From Callaeas wilsoni (lineage: Eukaryota > Chordata > Aves > Passeriformes > Callaeidae), in contig VWPU01010164.1 in assembly GCA_013398955.1 (NCBI GenBank), forward strand, positions 62,001-126,000: DNA of 64,000 bases. Reading direction: 5' to 3'. The translations under genes and the position numbers were made by a program. Under the pieces are notes generated by a model. That model had not been told where the DNA came from. It searched no databases and saw only the letters and a program-made list of their open reading frames with translations. Positions 47,351-61,600 of the stretch are shown here, piece by piece. Each line of letters opens with the position of its first letter. Within the stretch, counting starts at the first letter, position 1.

Positions 47351-50300
47351 ATTTTCAACGTATATTCCCAAAACTCATCTCCACAGTGCTGTAACCAGTA
47401 CATCAAACAGGAAGGACTATGTCCAGTGCCCCCCCAAAGCAGATGCTGGACATTTAGGACAGGTCCATAACATTGGAGAAAGGTAGAAGGTCTAAGACGT
47501 CATCTTAGGCTCTTCTAGGCTGTGTCCACTGTAGGAGAAACAAGGCACTCTCTGGAGAATTCTGTCCTCCGTTGTTAACAGAGCCGAGGTTTCATTAGCC
47601 TGGATATAGATATTCATCAGATAATTTTTTTGGCTAGGTGGTGATGAATCCCACCCTTACAGAGCGTAATGGCTCAGAGCATCAGAAACCCCTTTAGCTG
47701 AACTGGTGCGGATGACTGCAGCATTCAGGCAGCCTTGAGAGGAGGAAAGGTCTGACTGCCGTGGAAAATTTACAGAACCAGAGGCTGTATTGATTCCTAT
47801 CACTGAGCTGCTCTAACAAAGCTGATTTTTAATCGTGGTATGAAGGTATGTTGATTGGTTTTTAAATAGAATGTTCCAGTGCTAATGAACTCATCAATAT
47901 AAAAATATATTGACTCCTGTGGTAATCAGTTTGTTTTATTAAACAGGCATTTGTCTTCCCTTAAATCCATGCTATTTTCTGCATCTATCAGCGTGAATGA
48001 ATACAGTAAATAGCAACCTGTACAACTTCATTGGAAGTCATATATTTTCATTGGAGCATCTATACATAATTTAATTACATACAAGTTAGCAGAGTAAACA
48101 AACAACTGTGAAATGCTGCTCTGTTTTTTCATTTTTTTAATCTTTCTTTAAGGAAATCTGGTAAGTCATTGTCTACTCTGAATCTGGTCTGCTTAGCAAG
48201 CATTGCAAACAGTCATGAAATTCAAAATTTTCTTCATTTCAGTAGATTTTTATTACTTCATTTCTCTGATGCTACATATAAAAGCAAAAAGCTCACTTGT
48301 AGTAAGATTGAAACTTGCATGGCATTAAAGTCGATTTGAGTTAAGCATATGCAGGAATTGTAGATGAATAATTCAGAAGTGCCCCTAATTTGTCATTAGC
48401 AGATGAAAAATGTCTATCAAATCAAGCTTCCTCTACATCCTGTTATAAGGTATTACATTGTAGGTCATGATGTGTCATGTCATGATGGTGATACCTCTGA
48501 TTGCAATGAATACTCATGATTACCTGTGGTGAACTAGGACATGAAATGCCAGTCTCAGATATATCTTTTCCTAGCTCTGACTTTCCCCATGGAAAACTGT
48601 GCTGAAAACAGGGACTTCTTGTCAGCAGAAAAGGAAGACCTTTCTTGTCAAAACATCAGAACCAACCTTTGCTTTTAAAACTGCTATAACTCAAAAATAC
48701 ACTATGTTTTTGTCTAAAATTTAATACTTAAACTGGTGTCTTCAATCTCCAATAAGAGAAGCAATATTATCTAAAGTAACACTTAATTATATTATTGTGT
48801 ATAAATATATTATATATTACATTAATTTCTAATATTATGTAATATTATACAAAGCAAGTTTTTTAAATACACAGTTTTTCTTTACAATATTATTCCATAG
48901 AAAAAATGTAATCAACAGCACCTATAAATGAAATAATTTCTTTTTACTAAAAATATGATTTCATTTCCATAGTGCTCCATAATCTTGCTTTCTGTAGTCA
49001 TGTGTTCCCCTCAAGCAGAGACATACCATCCATCTGAAATTTATTATTTGTCTTACATATTCTCATAAGATGTAAAAAAGAATGTTTACTTCTTACCTAC
49101 AGTTCACCAATTTTTTGTTTAGCTCTTGCATAGCAGACATTTCCTCTTCTAATTTTCAGTATATTAGCTAAAGGAATTACCGTGAAGTATTTATAAATCA
49201 CATTAAACTAGTCCGAGGGATTTATGTTTGCGTATGTAGGGTGCACATGCGCGCGTGAATGTGTGTTCATGTGTGAATGAAAAGCCAACTGGCATGCTCT
49301 GAAAGTCAGATATCAAATAAATGTAAGCAAATTTTGAAAATATCTATTTAACTAAATGTAATATTTATATATGCATTGCCCCCTCTTTATTTTTCCAAGC
49401 AATTCATTGAAAACTTGAATTTTATGCACATATTTCTGGTGTATGATGAAATAGGAAGCCAAGTTTTGAATCAATTTGCTTGTGTTGTAGTCACAGACAG
49501 GGATGGGTAAGGCTGTGATATACATGGAAAACGAGGGAAACCACTTGGGGTTTAGCACCTTCTGCTGCAGAGTATTTGCTGCACTGAGCACTGCTAAAAA
49601 AGCTATTATAGCCCTTATATCCTCCCATGGCAAATCTTCTAAATCAAAATAGCTGTGGAAAATGTCTTTAAATGAGTGTTTGATTCATTGCTAATTTAGT
49701 CTGTGGCAGAAATGGCAATCCTTGATCCACCCATCAGTGAAGGCAGGGAGACTTTTCTCTTGCCAGGCAAAGGAATGTTTCCATCTGATTTTGGTGGAAT
49801 GAGAGGTCCTTCACTCTCATTTGCTTTAATTCCTTTTTCCTTTTCAAAAATGTAAGTCCTTGGTCAGTGTGGACCTTGCAGGAGGTCAAAGAAGGCATAA
49901 CTCCACTGACGTCAGTAGGCTAAGCTGATTTACACCAGCTCAGAATATAGCCAAAAAGGTGAAAAATCAATAGTGAATCAGACCCTTTAATATTTTTTAA
50001 TCTGTAGTATCAGTCATGTGTTACAAGACAATGTCCAGTTATTTCTTTTCTAAGATCAAACTTCAATATGGACACTCAGTTCAGCATCAAAAGTTGATAC
50101 GGGAGGTCTTGAGGTCCTTCACCTCAGCCTTTCTGAAGCACAAGTTTAATTGAAAGGTAGCAGTGCTGACCTTCTTTCATGTGCTTCATTTTACATTGCA
50201 ATGCCTTGTTCTCTTTTATTGAGATGTCAAATCAAGTATATCTGGAGATTTCCCCATGTGGTTCTTTCAAAGCCTGTGATTTAAACTTCCTCATTTTTCA

Positions 50301-50512
50301 CCTGAGATGAAACTGTTTCAATTCTCCTGTCTACTGAACTAGAATTTCCTAAAACCTGTCAAACTTCATGTGATGGTCCAAGCCTCTAGAAACCACATGC
50401 TTAAGTTGAAAAAGATGTATGCTGTGGTGCCACTAAAATTGAAGAATATCTTCTTCAAGTAGATAGAGCTGTTCTGGGCTTAAGGAAAACTGTTGAAGAC
50501 AAACCATTCTTG
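47351..50512. other. Non-coding AT-rich sequence
   Basis: A markedly AT-rich part lies at about 48,785-48,900, with repeated TATTATATA-like strings. Short alternating GTGTG/CATGCGCGCG sequence occurs at about 49,235-49,270. No gene or transposon is recognised. The 93-codon minus-strand frame at 49,352-49,633 is unremarkable. Confidence 0.5.
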
Positions 50513-50528
50513 AAAAAAAAAAAAAAAA
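50513..50528 (+). repeat. Poly-A tract, 16 bases
   Basis: An uninterrupted run of sixteen A follows TTCTTG and precedes GGTGACATC. It could be the tail of an old retrocopy, but no gene-derived or SINE sequence is recognisable upstream. I treat it as a homopolymer only. Confidence 0.85.
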
Positions 50529-53500
50529 GGTGACATCTATCTTGTACTATTTTCTCTTCAGTCATTCTACTTTTCTGCAATTTCCTTTGTCTCAGTTGGA
50601 TATAGACCAGCTACAAGGGAAGGTAGCTCTTCTCTCAGAATGTAAGGAATTCAGTAGGAGCAATGGTGTGTATAAAGTGCATGAAGTTGTAGTGGAAAAT
50701 TACATTGAAATTCAGGATAAAACATAGTGACAAAGGTGAATCGCTGCAATGCTCGCTTCTAGTAGCTGCACCAAGACTGATGGTAATAATAAAATTCTTA
50801 GGAATGTACCCTTAGATTTTTTAGATAATTTCACGTAACTAAAAATAAAGGGAGGGTCATAGTGAAAATAAGGACTGACATCTCCCCCAGATTTGATCAT
50901 GTCCCTCCAGAAGTGCTGAAGTGGAGAGCACACACTGCAGTGTTTGATGGCCTTGTATTATCCTTTGGAAAATTCTGCCTCAAAAACATTCAAAGGTAGA
51001 CGCATAATTTCCACTGAAGAGTGATACTAGAGAAAGTGAGGACTTTGGGGCCATTCCTTTCTGTTGAATATCAGATGAGGCAGTTTCAATAGCAATATCA
51101 ATAGGGATCCATGACGCAGGGGAGATAGGTCATGTGGATGGGTGTGGTTTCATTTAATTCATACTAAAGGAAATTACAGCAAAATGATAGGAGTATCAAA
51201 GGCTAATAGAAGCCTATTTCATCAATTCTGTAAAGTATTGATTTTGAAGAGCAAGGAGCCTGTGCCTGAGAATATACAATGAAGTTATGTGTTTGCTAAA
51301 ATGTAAATTAATAGCTAGGGCATCATATTTACATCAGCAACAAATGCTCAGGCTTCATTACTAGAGGAAGGCAGAAAGAGGAAATTATCCTCTCATTTTT
51401 GTTTTTCCAATTAGATGTGAAACTGGATAGCGCATTACCTGTTTACATGTAGCTGAATGGAAATAAGCAGAAAAGCGATATATCACATAGGCTGCATCAC
51501 CAGATTTCGCTGGTGAAGTTTGTATCTGCTGAAAAGATAGGTACCTAAAGAAGGAGATAGAGAAAGCTAGAGGGTTGGCTGCTCCTAATGTTTATTGAAG
51601 GCAAGTGAGAAGATGCAAATATGGACTTGAAACAAGTGAAAAATATATAATTTAGAAGGCATAATTTCTGTGATAGACATGAGAAGCTCTTGTGTGGATT
51701 AGCAGCTCATAGAGTTAAGAGCACAGCAACATTTTTCAGGTTCAGTAAAATCTGGGTATTTGGCAACATCAGCGTAAAAAAAAGATGGTAATATGTAATG
51801 TGGTGAAATTTGAAAGGTACTCTGTTCTGAGGAAACAAATTGTGAGTTGAAATATTTCACCATTGATTGAAAGATCACAAAAGTGATTTTAGAAAGCATC
51901 TTTTGCAAATCTGAAAATAAACGAAAAGAGTTGGAATTACTTCTCGTGGAACTATATTATGAACTAAAGGGAAAGTCATGTGGGAAGTACAGTGATATAA
52001 AGATTTCAAAAGATCTCATGTAGCGACACAGAAGAATGTGTAGACTCTGTTTGGAATGAGAGCATCCTTCAAACTGTATGAAGGAATGTGGCAGGGCAAC
52101 ATTTTTACAAAAGGGATAACTGTGGGCCAAGCAAGAATCCTCTCCGTGCTGGAATCTCTCTTGTCAAGATGTGTCATGGAAAGGCACAGCAAAGATCTGT
52201 TTCAAATTGGTGACTTGGTGAACTGATAGAAAAATAGCATGGAATAGTATGAGCACTTTTCAGTAAGAACCTGGCAGGACCTGATGGAGCTGGCTCAAGC
52301 TTCCAGCTGCCTTTGCCATCCTGTCTTGGCAGAGAAATTCTGTGTCTGGGCAACGAGTCCCATGTGTCCTGGGATGACACTACTACAGCCTGGCTGCACG
52401 GCACCTGTACCCAGCAGGTCCATGGGTTTTATTTTATACGGTGAGGAACACCAGCTAATTATAGCACAAGGCCACTGAAATGGCCAGCCCTGAGAGGTCA
52501 GCTCCCTTTACATCCCCACCTCATTTAACTCATTTGGAGGGCACAAGCAGCAATGCGGCTAGTTCTAATTTTTTTAACATTTACCAATAAGTAAAATGTT
52601 TGTGTTCCTTTTTACTGTAGTTTTGGCAACCACAACAGTTCTTTCACTGCATTTCTGTGCAATTTATTAATAGCCTCTCAGAAAATGATAAAAATATCCT
52701 TCCTTATAAGTTCATATATCACAGCAATTTTATTAGCTGTTTTTTTGATGGAGTTCTTTTCATATGGTTGATTTTACAGTTCCCTGGAACTAATATTTTT
52801 GAATGCATTATTTTGTCCTTTACATTTTGAAAGATGAACAATTTGCTGTTTTTTTCTGAAGTTACTTGATTATATTTTTATGCCATTTACTTTAGCTATA
52901 CCAATGGCTGTGGAACATCTACAAAGAAGCTTTGGACAGAATTAAAATGCCAATTAAAAACTCTGGCTAGATTTTTTTTTCTAGAAGCCAACTCTCCTTC
53001 CATTGCTGATTTGTTTTAATTTTGATAGGATTCTGCAAATGCCTAGTACATTACTGAAATGTACTGGGAAGAAAGGATTCAAGTAATGTCACCCAGTCTA
53101 CTGCAATTAGATTTGATACTCTTGTGCTCTCATCCTTTAGTAAAAATCAGATCTACTTATAGCTAAAAGGCTCTAAAGTACTCCTGCTTAGCTGGAAGAT
53201 GGTGCTTAGTAGAGGCTAAGCTTCTATTTTTAGCTCTAGGCTGAAACTTCATGCTAATAAGTCATACACAGAGGAAACATCATACTGAATGAAAGCAGAG
53301 TATTTCTCTGTGATTGCTGCAGAACGGTGAGCCCAGCTGGATGAGACACTTGTCTCAAGAAAAAGGACCCAATTACAAGGACTGTGTTTGCTTTCTGGAC
53401 ACAAACCTGGGTACCTCCTCATACTGATTTATCCCACTATAAAGAAAGAAGCTCCTTGGGTTTATTTTTTTTTCCCCTTTTCACTTGGGTAGGATTTATT

Positions 53501-56500
53501 GCATCATCTCATATTAGGAATGGGAACTATATGAGGAATCCAAGAGGATGCTGTTCATCATTGAATAGAAAGAGACTTTCATTCTGTCATTGACACTGAC
53601 TTCCTCCCAGACCTTACGTAATCTAAGATTATAGAAGTCCTTTGTGTCTTGTCTTTGAAATGACTCTTATTTGATTCTCATTGGACAGTGAATTATATTG
53701 TTTTAAGAGTTTGTAGGTTATACTGGTGGAATTTTGGTCTAGCTTCATAACTGCTCTGCTAATTGCACAAGTGGTCTTAGAACATCTTATGGTCAAGTCA
53801 AGTCTTTGTCAAAATTACTTACGGTTAGAGGCAACGAAAGGAATATGCTGAGGGAAAACAAATAAATCAAAAGGTGCTTAACATATGATAGGAAAGAATG
53901 ACTCTGCTAACTTTATGTTTGCAAACATTTCTGGAGGCAATTGTGTTCTCAGCATTTTGGAAATCAAATTTTTGCATACCTTTCCTGACTGCAAAGTTCG
54001 GAATCTAGCTTCCTGATTCCGTTTGTGAAAGACTCTGCTGAGGCTTTGGTATAAATTAGCACACCAGTGTGGAGCTTAAACACTAGCATTTAGAAGAATC
54101 ATCAACCCTGGATTACAATATCTTATTGGATGATATACAGCGGCTAATAACAGCATAAAACCCTCCTCGGCAACAAACCAACATTGCTGTCGAAGTGAAC
54201 TACTGTGTTCATTGTGTCTGTCAAAATTTGCACCCACTGTTTTTGTCTAAAACTTCCTAAACCTGTGATAGATTGCTACACACTGTTCCCTCCCCACTCA
54301 GCTGATGGTCTAAGGAATTGCCTTAATATCATAAATTTCCAAACATGTTAAGTTCACTTTTGCCTTGCAGAGGAAAGGAAGGGGAAAGCAGTTGTCTCTG
54401 CAGTTTCTGTTTCAAAGAGCCTCTGGAGATAAATTTAAGATGGTAGGTGTAAACTGTCTTTGCTTTCATCCACATACTACTCACTATTATTTTTTATCTA
54501 TTTACCCTCATCTCTCACAGTTAGTAACTGTTTTTTAACAATTAGACTTTTGTTTCTTTTCTTTCTTCTTTTGCCTTGGAAGTGATGCCCTATTAATAAA
54601 TTCATAGGTAATGTGACTTCACAAAGATATTTTTACTGTTACCATTTGCAATGTCGCACTGAAAAGACATTTTTGGGGCTCCTTGGAATCCCATGTGCCA
54701 TCCTGCTGGAGAATTTTGTATGTTGGAAAAGACCAAGGTTCAGAAAAAGAAAAAGTTCCTCTAGTCCTATTTTAAATCTGCAGAATTACCCTAAAGCAAT
54801 TAACAATATGCAGGAAAAGATTAAGGAGTTGGGGAAGGAACGAATGCAGGAAAAGAGTGCTCTCTAGTCTGAAAATACATGAATATGGCTTAGAAGCAAG
54901 TCATATTTATTTCTTTCTCTGTGCCAAGGACTAGGAGTCCCAGGAGATGTTACAGGGAACTGAGGAACGTGTTACAGACAGGCTATGTATGTTACTGACT
55001 GGTACACTGGATCAGCCATTTCTCATTGCAGACAGGTGACTTTAGGTGGTCTGTCCAGTCAGAATGAAACACTGTGAGTTGTGGTGGAATTTGAAAGCTG
55101 CACTAAGAAGTTCAGAGTCCAGCCATTTGGAGTTTTCTACACATTTCTTAAAAACATGCTTGTTTAAAGTGGAAACTCCCATCGGATCCATTCTCACATC
55201 TGACATGCACTGTTGGTCTGCCTTGCTTCCAGTATCTGCTCCATTTTGTCCATCTATGTTCATGCAGTTCATGGGAGCTCTTTGTTCACAGAATAATATT
55301 CTGTTCAGAAACAGGCAAAGATGAGGACTCCAAATCCTTTTCAATCAAATAACTATTCAAAAAGCAGTCCTATTTTTTCATTCTCCTGCCCTATTTCACT
55401 GGTAAATTAACTAGAGTTTCTCAGAGTTATTTGGCTATCTTACTAACAGTTGGCTTCAAAAGGGATCTAATTAAAAATACACAAAGACACTTGTAAAACT
55501 TAAATTTTCATGTCCTCTTATATTTAATTTTTATTATCTTACACTTTACTCGACTTGTCAGTGGCACCTGTTCCTTAAGCTGAGGCACATCAGAAGTGTG
55601 AAGGAGGAGCATTCCATCATTCTCGCCTCTGGTAAAAGCAGTTTACCTTTTTTGGAGAAATCAGAGGCTTTCCATTTCCAGTGTTGTCAATCTTGTACCT
55701 TTTACAGTCTTATATAAAAATTAAAAGTTAAAGAAATCTTTGAGCAGATGTAATAATTGCACATCAAGTAGCCTGATAAATAAGACCGCTGATTGGAGAA
55801 GTGATTACCTTTGACTGACAGATTCTTTCTCTGTTACTGAAATTGCAGACTTAAGAAAGTTTCTGAAAGAACTAAGATTTAAGCATGACTTTTCATATTA
55901 GTTTTCTTTTCCTTGGTGTACTGTTGTCACATATACAAGTTTCTGAAATCTCATCTACCACAGGTATAAAAGAGGTTAGGAGAGAGATATTGCGTTATGA
56001 AAAAGAATCCTAATTTAGATGTACTGCAAATGACACCAGTACTTCTGCATGGTCATGGGTTGGCACTATGGATTAGTGCTATTTGTAGCCTTAATGGAGA
56101 GCACAATGGGATGACCATCCTCTGACATAATGGGATACACTCTGAGGATAACTCAGCATCTGTGGAGCAAAGGGTGGCTTCTTGCTTCTAAAGCATTCAG
56201 TATTCACAAAAGATTCAGCTGAGGTTCAATCTTACAGGAAACTGCAGGGAGGGTCCTTTTTCTGAGAACAGTCTAGCTTGAACTGAGTGACTTATTATGC
56301 CAAGTTTCTGCCCTGGTGTTCAATCCGTGTGTTTTTCCCCGGAGCATGGACAGATCAGGTATGCTGACTCTGGCCTGGGTGTGTGTGCTGTCTATCTGTA
56401 TATTCAAATGAGGGAACTGAACTGTGGAAAACACTGCAGCTTGCTGCATTCATGCTATGGAAAAAGGGAGAAATGAGGCAATTTACTGTGAATTCATTTA

Positions 56501-57159
56501 AGCAGAGCTTCAGGGTCATGGTCTCACCTTTTGCTTTATTCTCCCTGGAGTCTCGTACTTGCCTGTTTACAGCTAATATATTGCTTTGTTAAGGGTTTGT
56601 TTTTCCTTGGCAGTGTCTGCATTTCAGTGACACGTGAAATGATCCTGACAATACAGGTCTGACATACACAGACTCTTATAATAAGAGCGGGAGTGTAAGA
56701 GTTTGGTGAGTTTCCTCCAAGTTGTACTGTGCCTAATGCAGATGAAATGGTCTCCACTAACCATTTTTGGTTATTTTTTCCTAGCTTTGTAGAAGGATAT
56801 TTTTTCCTAGCTTTTGCCTCGTTGGGTACTTGATTTGAGTATGCAGAGCTATAGTTTATGAACTAACACAGTTATGTAGCTTGTTGTATAAAGCAGTTGA
56901 CATCCTTGAATCCAAGTGGAAAATTATATTTCAGGATTACTGCTTCTCATTTCTGCAGCTGAAGGACAAACAAAAAGTTTACATCCTCTAAACCTACATT
57001 GTGAGCTTGCTCACTCCTTCACTTACCGCTGAACCTTTTGCCACTTTTACTTAATTGACTGCTCAGAAAATGTTTTCAAGATGAATGAGTGACCCTTGCT
57101 TGGCAACCATGGTAGCCTCCTGTTTGCATAGAGAAGACCACTCACGTTTTCTACTTCAC
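50529..57159. other. Non-coding sequence
   Basis: No gene or transposon is recognised in this 6.6 kb. A perfect hairpin, TCACCAG-ATTTCG-CTGGTGA, lies at 51,497-51,516. A 16-bp direct repeat, ATTTTTTCCTAGCTTT, occurs at 56,773-56,788 and 56,799-56,814 (26-bp period). A somewhat GC-richer part lies at about 52,270-52,500. Two opposing frames of 92 and 100 codons cover 55,042-55,344, without recognisable product. Confidence 0.5.
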
Positions 57160-57400
57160 GCTGTCTGTATTATATAGTACAATATATTTTCAGATGAAGT
57201 AATTGTAACATTGTATATATATACTTTATATACCATTATATATATAACACTAATTGTAACATAATACATGTCTATAATATGTAAGTAAGTTGTCTGTAGA
57301 TGAGATAGGAAAGAGATCCAAGAATAACATTTTTGCAACCTTTTTATATTAATGATTCTGTCTAGAAAAAAAAAGAAAAGAAAAAGAAAAAGAGAATTAA
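57160..57400. repeat. AT-rich tract followed by an A/G simple repeat
   Basis: From 57,170 to 57,300 the sequence is built largely of TATATA units. ATTGTAACAT occurs twice, at about 57,203 and 57,252. From 57,366 to 57,394 there is an AAAAG/AAAAAG simple repeat. The minus-strand 132-codon frame at 57,156-57,554 crosses both tracts and is low-complexity, so I do not call it a gene. Confidence 0.7.
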
Positions 57401-57798
57401 TTTGGGTGCGTATGTTTCGCATCCTTTGACTCGATCTGTATACACACCACCTGGGCCTAGATTTGAGGACTGACATGAATGTTCTGACAAGTCTGAGCAT
57501 ACAATATGGCAGAAGAAAGCAAAACACAGATGATACAAGGAACGAAAGAGTCAAGATCTATCAGGGTAAAATAAATATCTGATGTATTAGAAATATGTAG
57601 GAAAAAAATACCCCAAGACGATGCATAGTGACACACACATTTTCATAAGCTCTCATTCAAAAGAAATAAAAAGCCATGTGAATCCTGATCAACAGCAGTA
57701 AAGAACAAAGCCAAGCACCATATCCTACAAAGAATAAGTTTTGAAGAATAGCAGGCCAAATTCTTCTTGAATCAATAGAATATAAAATACATTTATCC
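57401..57798. other. Non-coding sequence
   Basis: No gene, transposon or simple repeat of note is visible in these 400 bases. Confidence 0.5.
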
Positions 57799-58660
57799 TC
57801 AATAAGGCAGCATAGGATTGTAGGTGCTGTCACTGGCAGGATGAAAGAATTTCCTTTCTCTCCAGCTTCTCATGACAGCATTGAGTTTGCTCTGCCCTGC
57901 CATGGCTGCAAAGCCAGAACGTCTTATAGTCCTGATGTCTCCTTGTCTGGGAACATCTGGGAGAAAAGACTGCGCTGTGGATATGCTCCAGACCACATAG
58001 CATTTTTGGGGTGAGGTTCTCACATAGAGCTGTAATAAAATGTTGCCCCTTTCTCTTGAAGATGTGTTCATAGATGACAAAACAGGTTTGAGAAGGCCTC
58101 AGGGATGTCAGCAGACTGGAACTGTTTTCCAAGCTGTTTGCAACTTTGATAGGACAGAGTAACATCTTCTCTTACACTTTTCTCTCCAAAGCTGTTTCTC
58201 CTTGAGGTAGCTGTTGTCCCTCTCACAGGGTGATCCAAGAGTGTCGCAAAGACCTTCCATTCACATCCCAGGGACACAGTAGATTTATACACGTGTATGA
58301 GCAAGGAGTTTGGAAGCTGTAGAGGGCTCAGATCCACCTAGAGCCTGTGCAGCAAAGGTGACCCCCACCAAGCTGTTCCTCATACACTGATAGTCCATGT
58401 AGCAAAGAATGAACATTACAGGGTAAGGACTGACTCTCTGCAGGTGTTGTGGTGGCCCTGAGGACCAGTCATGACAAAGTCATAGTCTTCCAGAGGCAAA
58501 GTAATAAGCCTACCTTGGCAGTAGGAGCTGCCATGCACGATGATGTTCCAGTTCTCTTGGCAGTCAATGAATGGTATCAGCAGGCTTCCCTTCTGCAAGT
58601 GGTTTCTTTTCCCATTTAGAAACAACTCAATTATAACTCTTCCTGGGCATGGCATGAGGT
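57799..58660 (-). other. Unexplained open region, possible decayed exon or retrocopy
   Basis: Four minus-strand frames succeed and overlap one another here: 58,416-58,655 (79 codons), 58,068-58,337 (89), 57,830-58,165 (111) and 57,799-58,080 (93). The region is closer to even base composition than its flanks. The shift from one frame to the next in a single direction is what a frameshifted pseudogene would look like. However, I recognise no domain or family in the translations, and no poly-A tail or splice pattern confirms it. Chance open frames in a less AT-rich stretch would give the same picture. No product is assigned. Confidence 0.3.
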
Positions 58661-61600
58661 AATTTTTCCTTCCCTCATATTAATGTCTGTCATCTGCCCT
58701 TTTGTCTCGCTAATGATTCTCAATCAGTCTGCTGTAGCAGCTCTGGATACGCTACTTGCTCCTGCCTTGGTAGGCACTGCTGGAAGGTAACACAACAATA
58801 ATATGATTCATTAGGAAAACTTCATGTAGGAATAGCTTAAAAATGATATTTAAAAGCTAGACACATTGGCCAGCCTTGTCACAAATAAAATACTGTTCTT
58901 ATTTCTTTAGGGCTTGACTGTAGCTTGGATTAAGCATTTTTGCAATAGTGTAAATCGAAATAAAATTTTATTTTACTTTCTGATTGTTTATTGCAGGCAT
59001 GAATGGGCAAAATGGACAAGGGGAAGAAACTGCAGTTTTCTCCCTCCCCCAGAAAAAACACTGTTTTAAAATAATCAATGTTTAAGGTGAACATAAAGGG
59101 TTGTGTTGAAAGAGCTGTCTATGCCCGAAGCAAACCACTTGTTCAGAAGGAGACACCATATATATATACATATATAGTATATTTCAAAAGTTGCAGCTAT
59201 GTGGGAGACTCACCAGTAAGGGGGAAATATAGCCCAAGGAGCACTGCTGACCAAGGCCTCTTGCCAGGCTGGGACACTAAGGGAGATGGAGGGAAAAGTC
59301 AGTTATGTGCTGCTAAGGTGAGTCAGAAGAAAATGATCATCCTACAAAGTAGGGGGAAGTCAACTTTAATGCACCCACTCCTCTCCATGGATTGATCTGA
59401 GACTAGTGAGACCATGAGTAAATTTGTGCCTTTGGAACATAATCTGACATTTTCTGACTAATGAACCACAAATGATGATAAATAAGACCTCTTACTGCCC
59501 TATATTTAAAATGAATCCTTTATTGCTTTTAAATGTTGAAAACAAAAACTCACCCCCAGCATAATTTCCTTAATTTTAAAATTCATTTGCATATGACATG
59601 TTATGAAAAACCAAGATTATTTACCTTTTGGTTTTCAGCCTGCTTTTGCATAAATACTTTTTTTTTTTTTTGGTGATCTGCTTGGCTTATTTGAATTAAC
59701 TTGGAAATCCGTGCAGTGTGTCAGCCTCTAGATGATACATTATCTCTCTCTCTTTCTCCTCTACAGGCTAGGACTGGTTGCCACAGCTGTCTGTATTAAA
59801 GCCATGGTTCTGGACAATGTACCCTCTAAAGCATGAGCTTTTATTTTTTTAATGCCACAGCAGATTTTTAAATTGTATTCTGCCTGTGACTCAGGTTCAA
59901 AATGCATCTTTTTAAACAATATCTTCAGGGTATACAGCTGTTGAAACTTCAAGAAGTGTGACAGTGCATTCAGCTTCTATCAATCACTGATGGATCCGAC
60001 CTTTTTTCTGTTTACTGAAGTAAGAATCCTTTTGTAAGCACTTTTCCACTTCTCACAGAGACAAGACTTCTTCCCCCTGCAAGGTTCTTTGGCTTTTGGT
60101 TAGAACCAGAGGCCCTTAAAACCTTCCCTCAGCTAAGGTAAGTCATCAAGAACACCTAGGGAGGCAAAGGTGCTCAATTTGTTTTTCTTGTCTTTTTTTA
60201 AAAAAAAAAAAAAAATTTTTAAAAATTTATTTATTGAAAGGCAAGTCTTTCATTGTTAGGGGATTTGCTCTTTTCTTTATACCTTGGTTTTCTTTTTCTC
60301 ATCCCAAATGCCAGCCAGTGGGGAAGTTGTTTAATTTGTGTTTTCTAACTTCTTCTGAAAGGAATCATCCTCTTTTGTAGAACAGGGTAGCATCCACTGA
60401 TCATTTTTTAATTTATTAAAAGATCATTAGTTTATGCAGAACAAGAATCATGAGAAATATTTTTTATATTTTTTCAGCTGTGCAAAAATAGTGAACAAAA
60501 TAAAGATCAACTTTTAGATTTCAGGTGGAATGCGTAGAAAGTGTCTTTAAGAGACACATTATCTGAAAATGCTGTTTCTAACAGAGGTAATAGAACGATA
60601 TAAATACTCAGACTCCATGGAAAACCATATCCGCAGTAAAGTCTTCCAAAGGAGTTTTCAGGAGGCATCTTCCATGGTGCTATGCACCGGTCTTTAAATC
60701 CTCCACAATGCTTCAAAAAGTTCAATGGTGTAAAACTACAAATTAAATGTTTATATGAAAAGAGAGATTCTAATCTGAAGGATTTTTGCCACTCTGAAGG
60801 TCTTACATCCCTATAAATAATCTCTCAGTCTCACAGATTCTGCTGTCGTGTCCTTAACACCCTGATATGAGGTGGGAGGAAATGTAATGAATGTAGACTC
60901 TTTAGTTCTGTGCTCTTTCATTTTTTTTCTCTGGAACTTGCAACTTTGAAAGTCCTATAAAATACACATAAAAGAGAAAGACTGCCGTGCTTCTGCCCCA
61001 CGCCCTTCCTCCATTCATAGGGGGCTGTATTGGGTTCTTTGCCTTCTGATTTATATCAGTTTTCTCAACACAGAAGCATCCAAAGTAATTTCTGACCTTA
61101 TACTAGAAAGCCCAGGTCTCAGTGGGACAGCAGAGTACATTTTGGCCCATGGTTTCTTGAGTAAACAAATGTTTAAAATGTATATCTGACTATTATGTTA
61201 GGTTTTGTCAAACTGTTCTTCCTGATCACATCCTTCCTCCCAAGAGATATTCTAAAATCTGAATTCAGTAAAAAGTTTGAAATGCAATAACTACATTATT
61301 TAAAATAGCCTTTTGCTTTTCAAAAAAAAATTTTTAGTTTTTATCTAAAAAATGACAACAGATATGCAAAGGAAAACATTTCCCCTCGAATCGAACAAAA
61401 TGCTTCATCTAACTCAAAGAAATTGGTTTTAAAATTTATCTTGGGGTGTCAGTTAACTGACAATATTATGTATTCATGAAGCTTTCTCTGTGTTATTCCT
61501 CAGTGTCATTGGACTCTCAGTATTGCCAATCATTGTTTTTGTTTGTTTGTTGGATTTGTTTCTTTGTTTGTTTTTCCCCAAATAGAAATGAGGAGGAGGG

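Noticed and set aside
57156..57554. 132-codon minus-strand open frame
   Set aside because: It crosses an AT tract and an A/G simple repeat. The translation is low-complexity (long F, L and Y/I runs).
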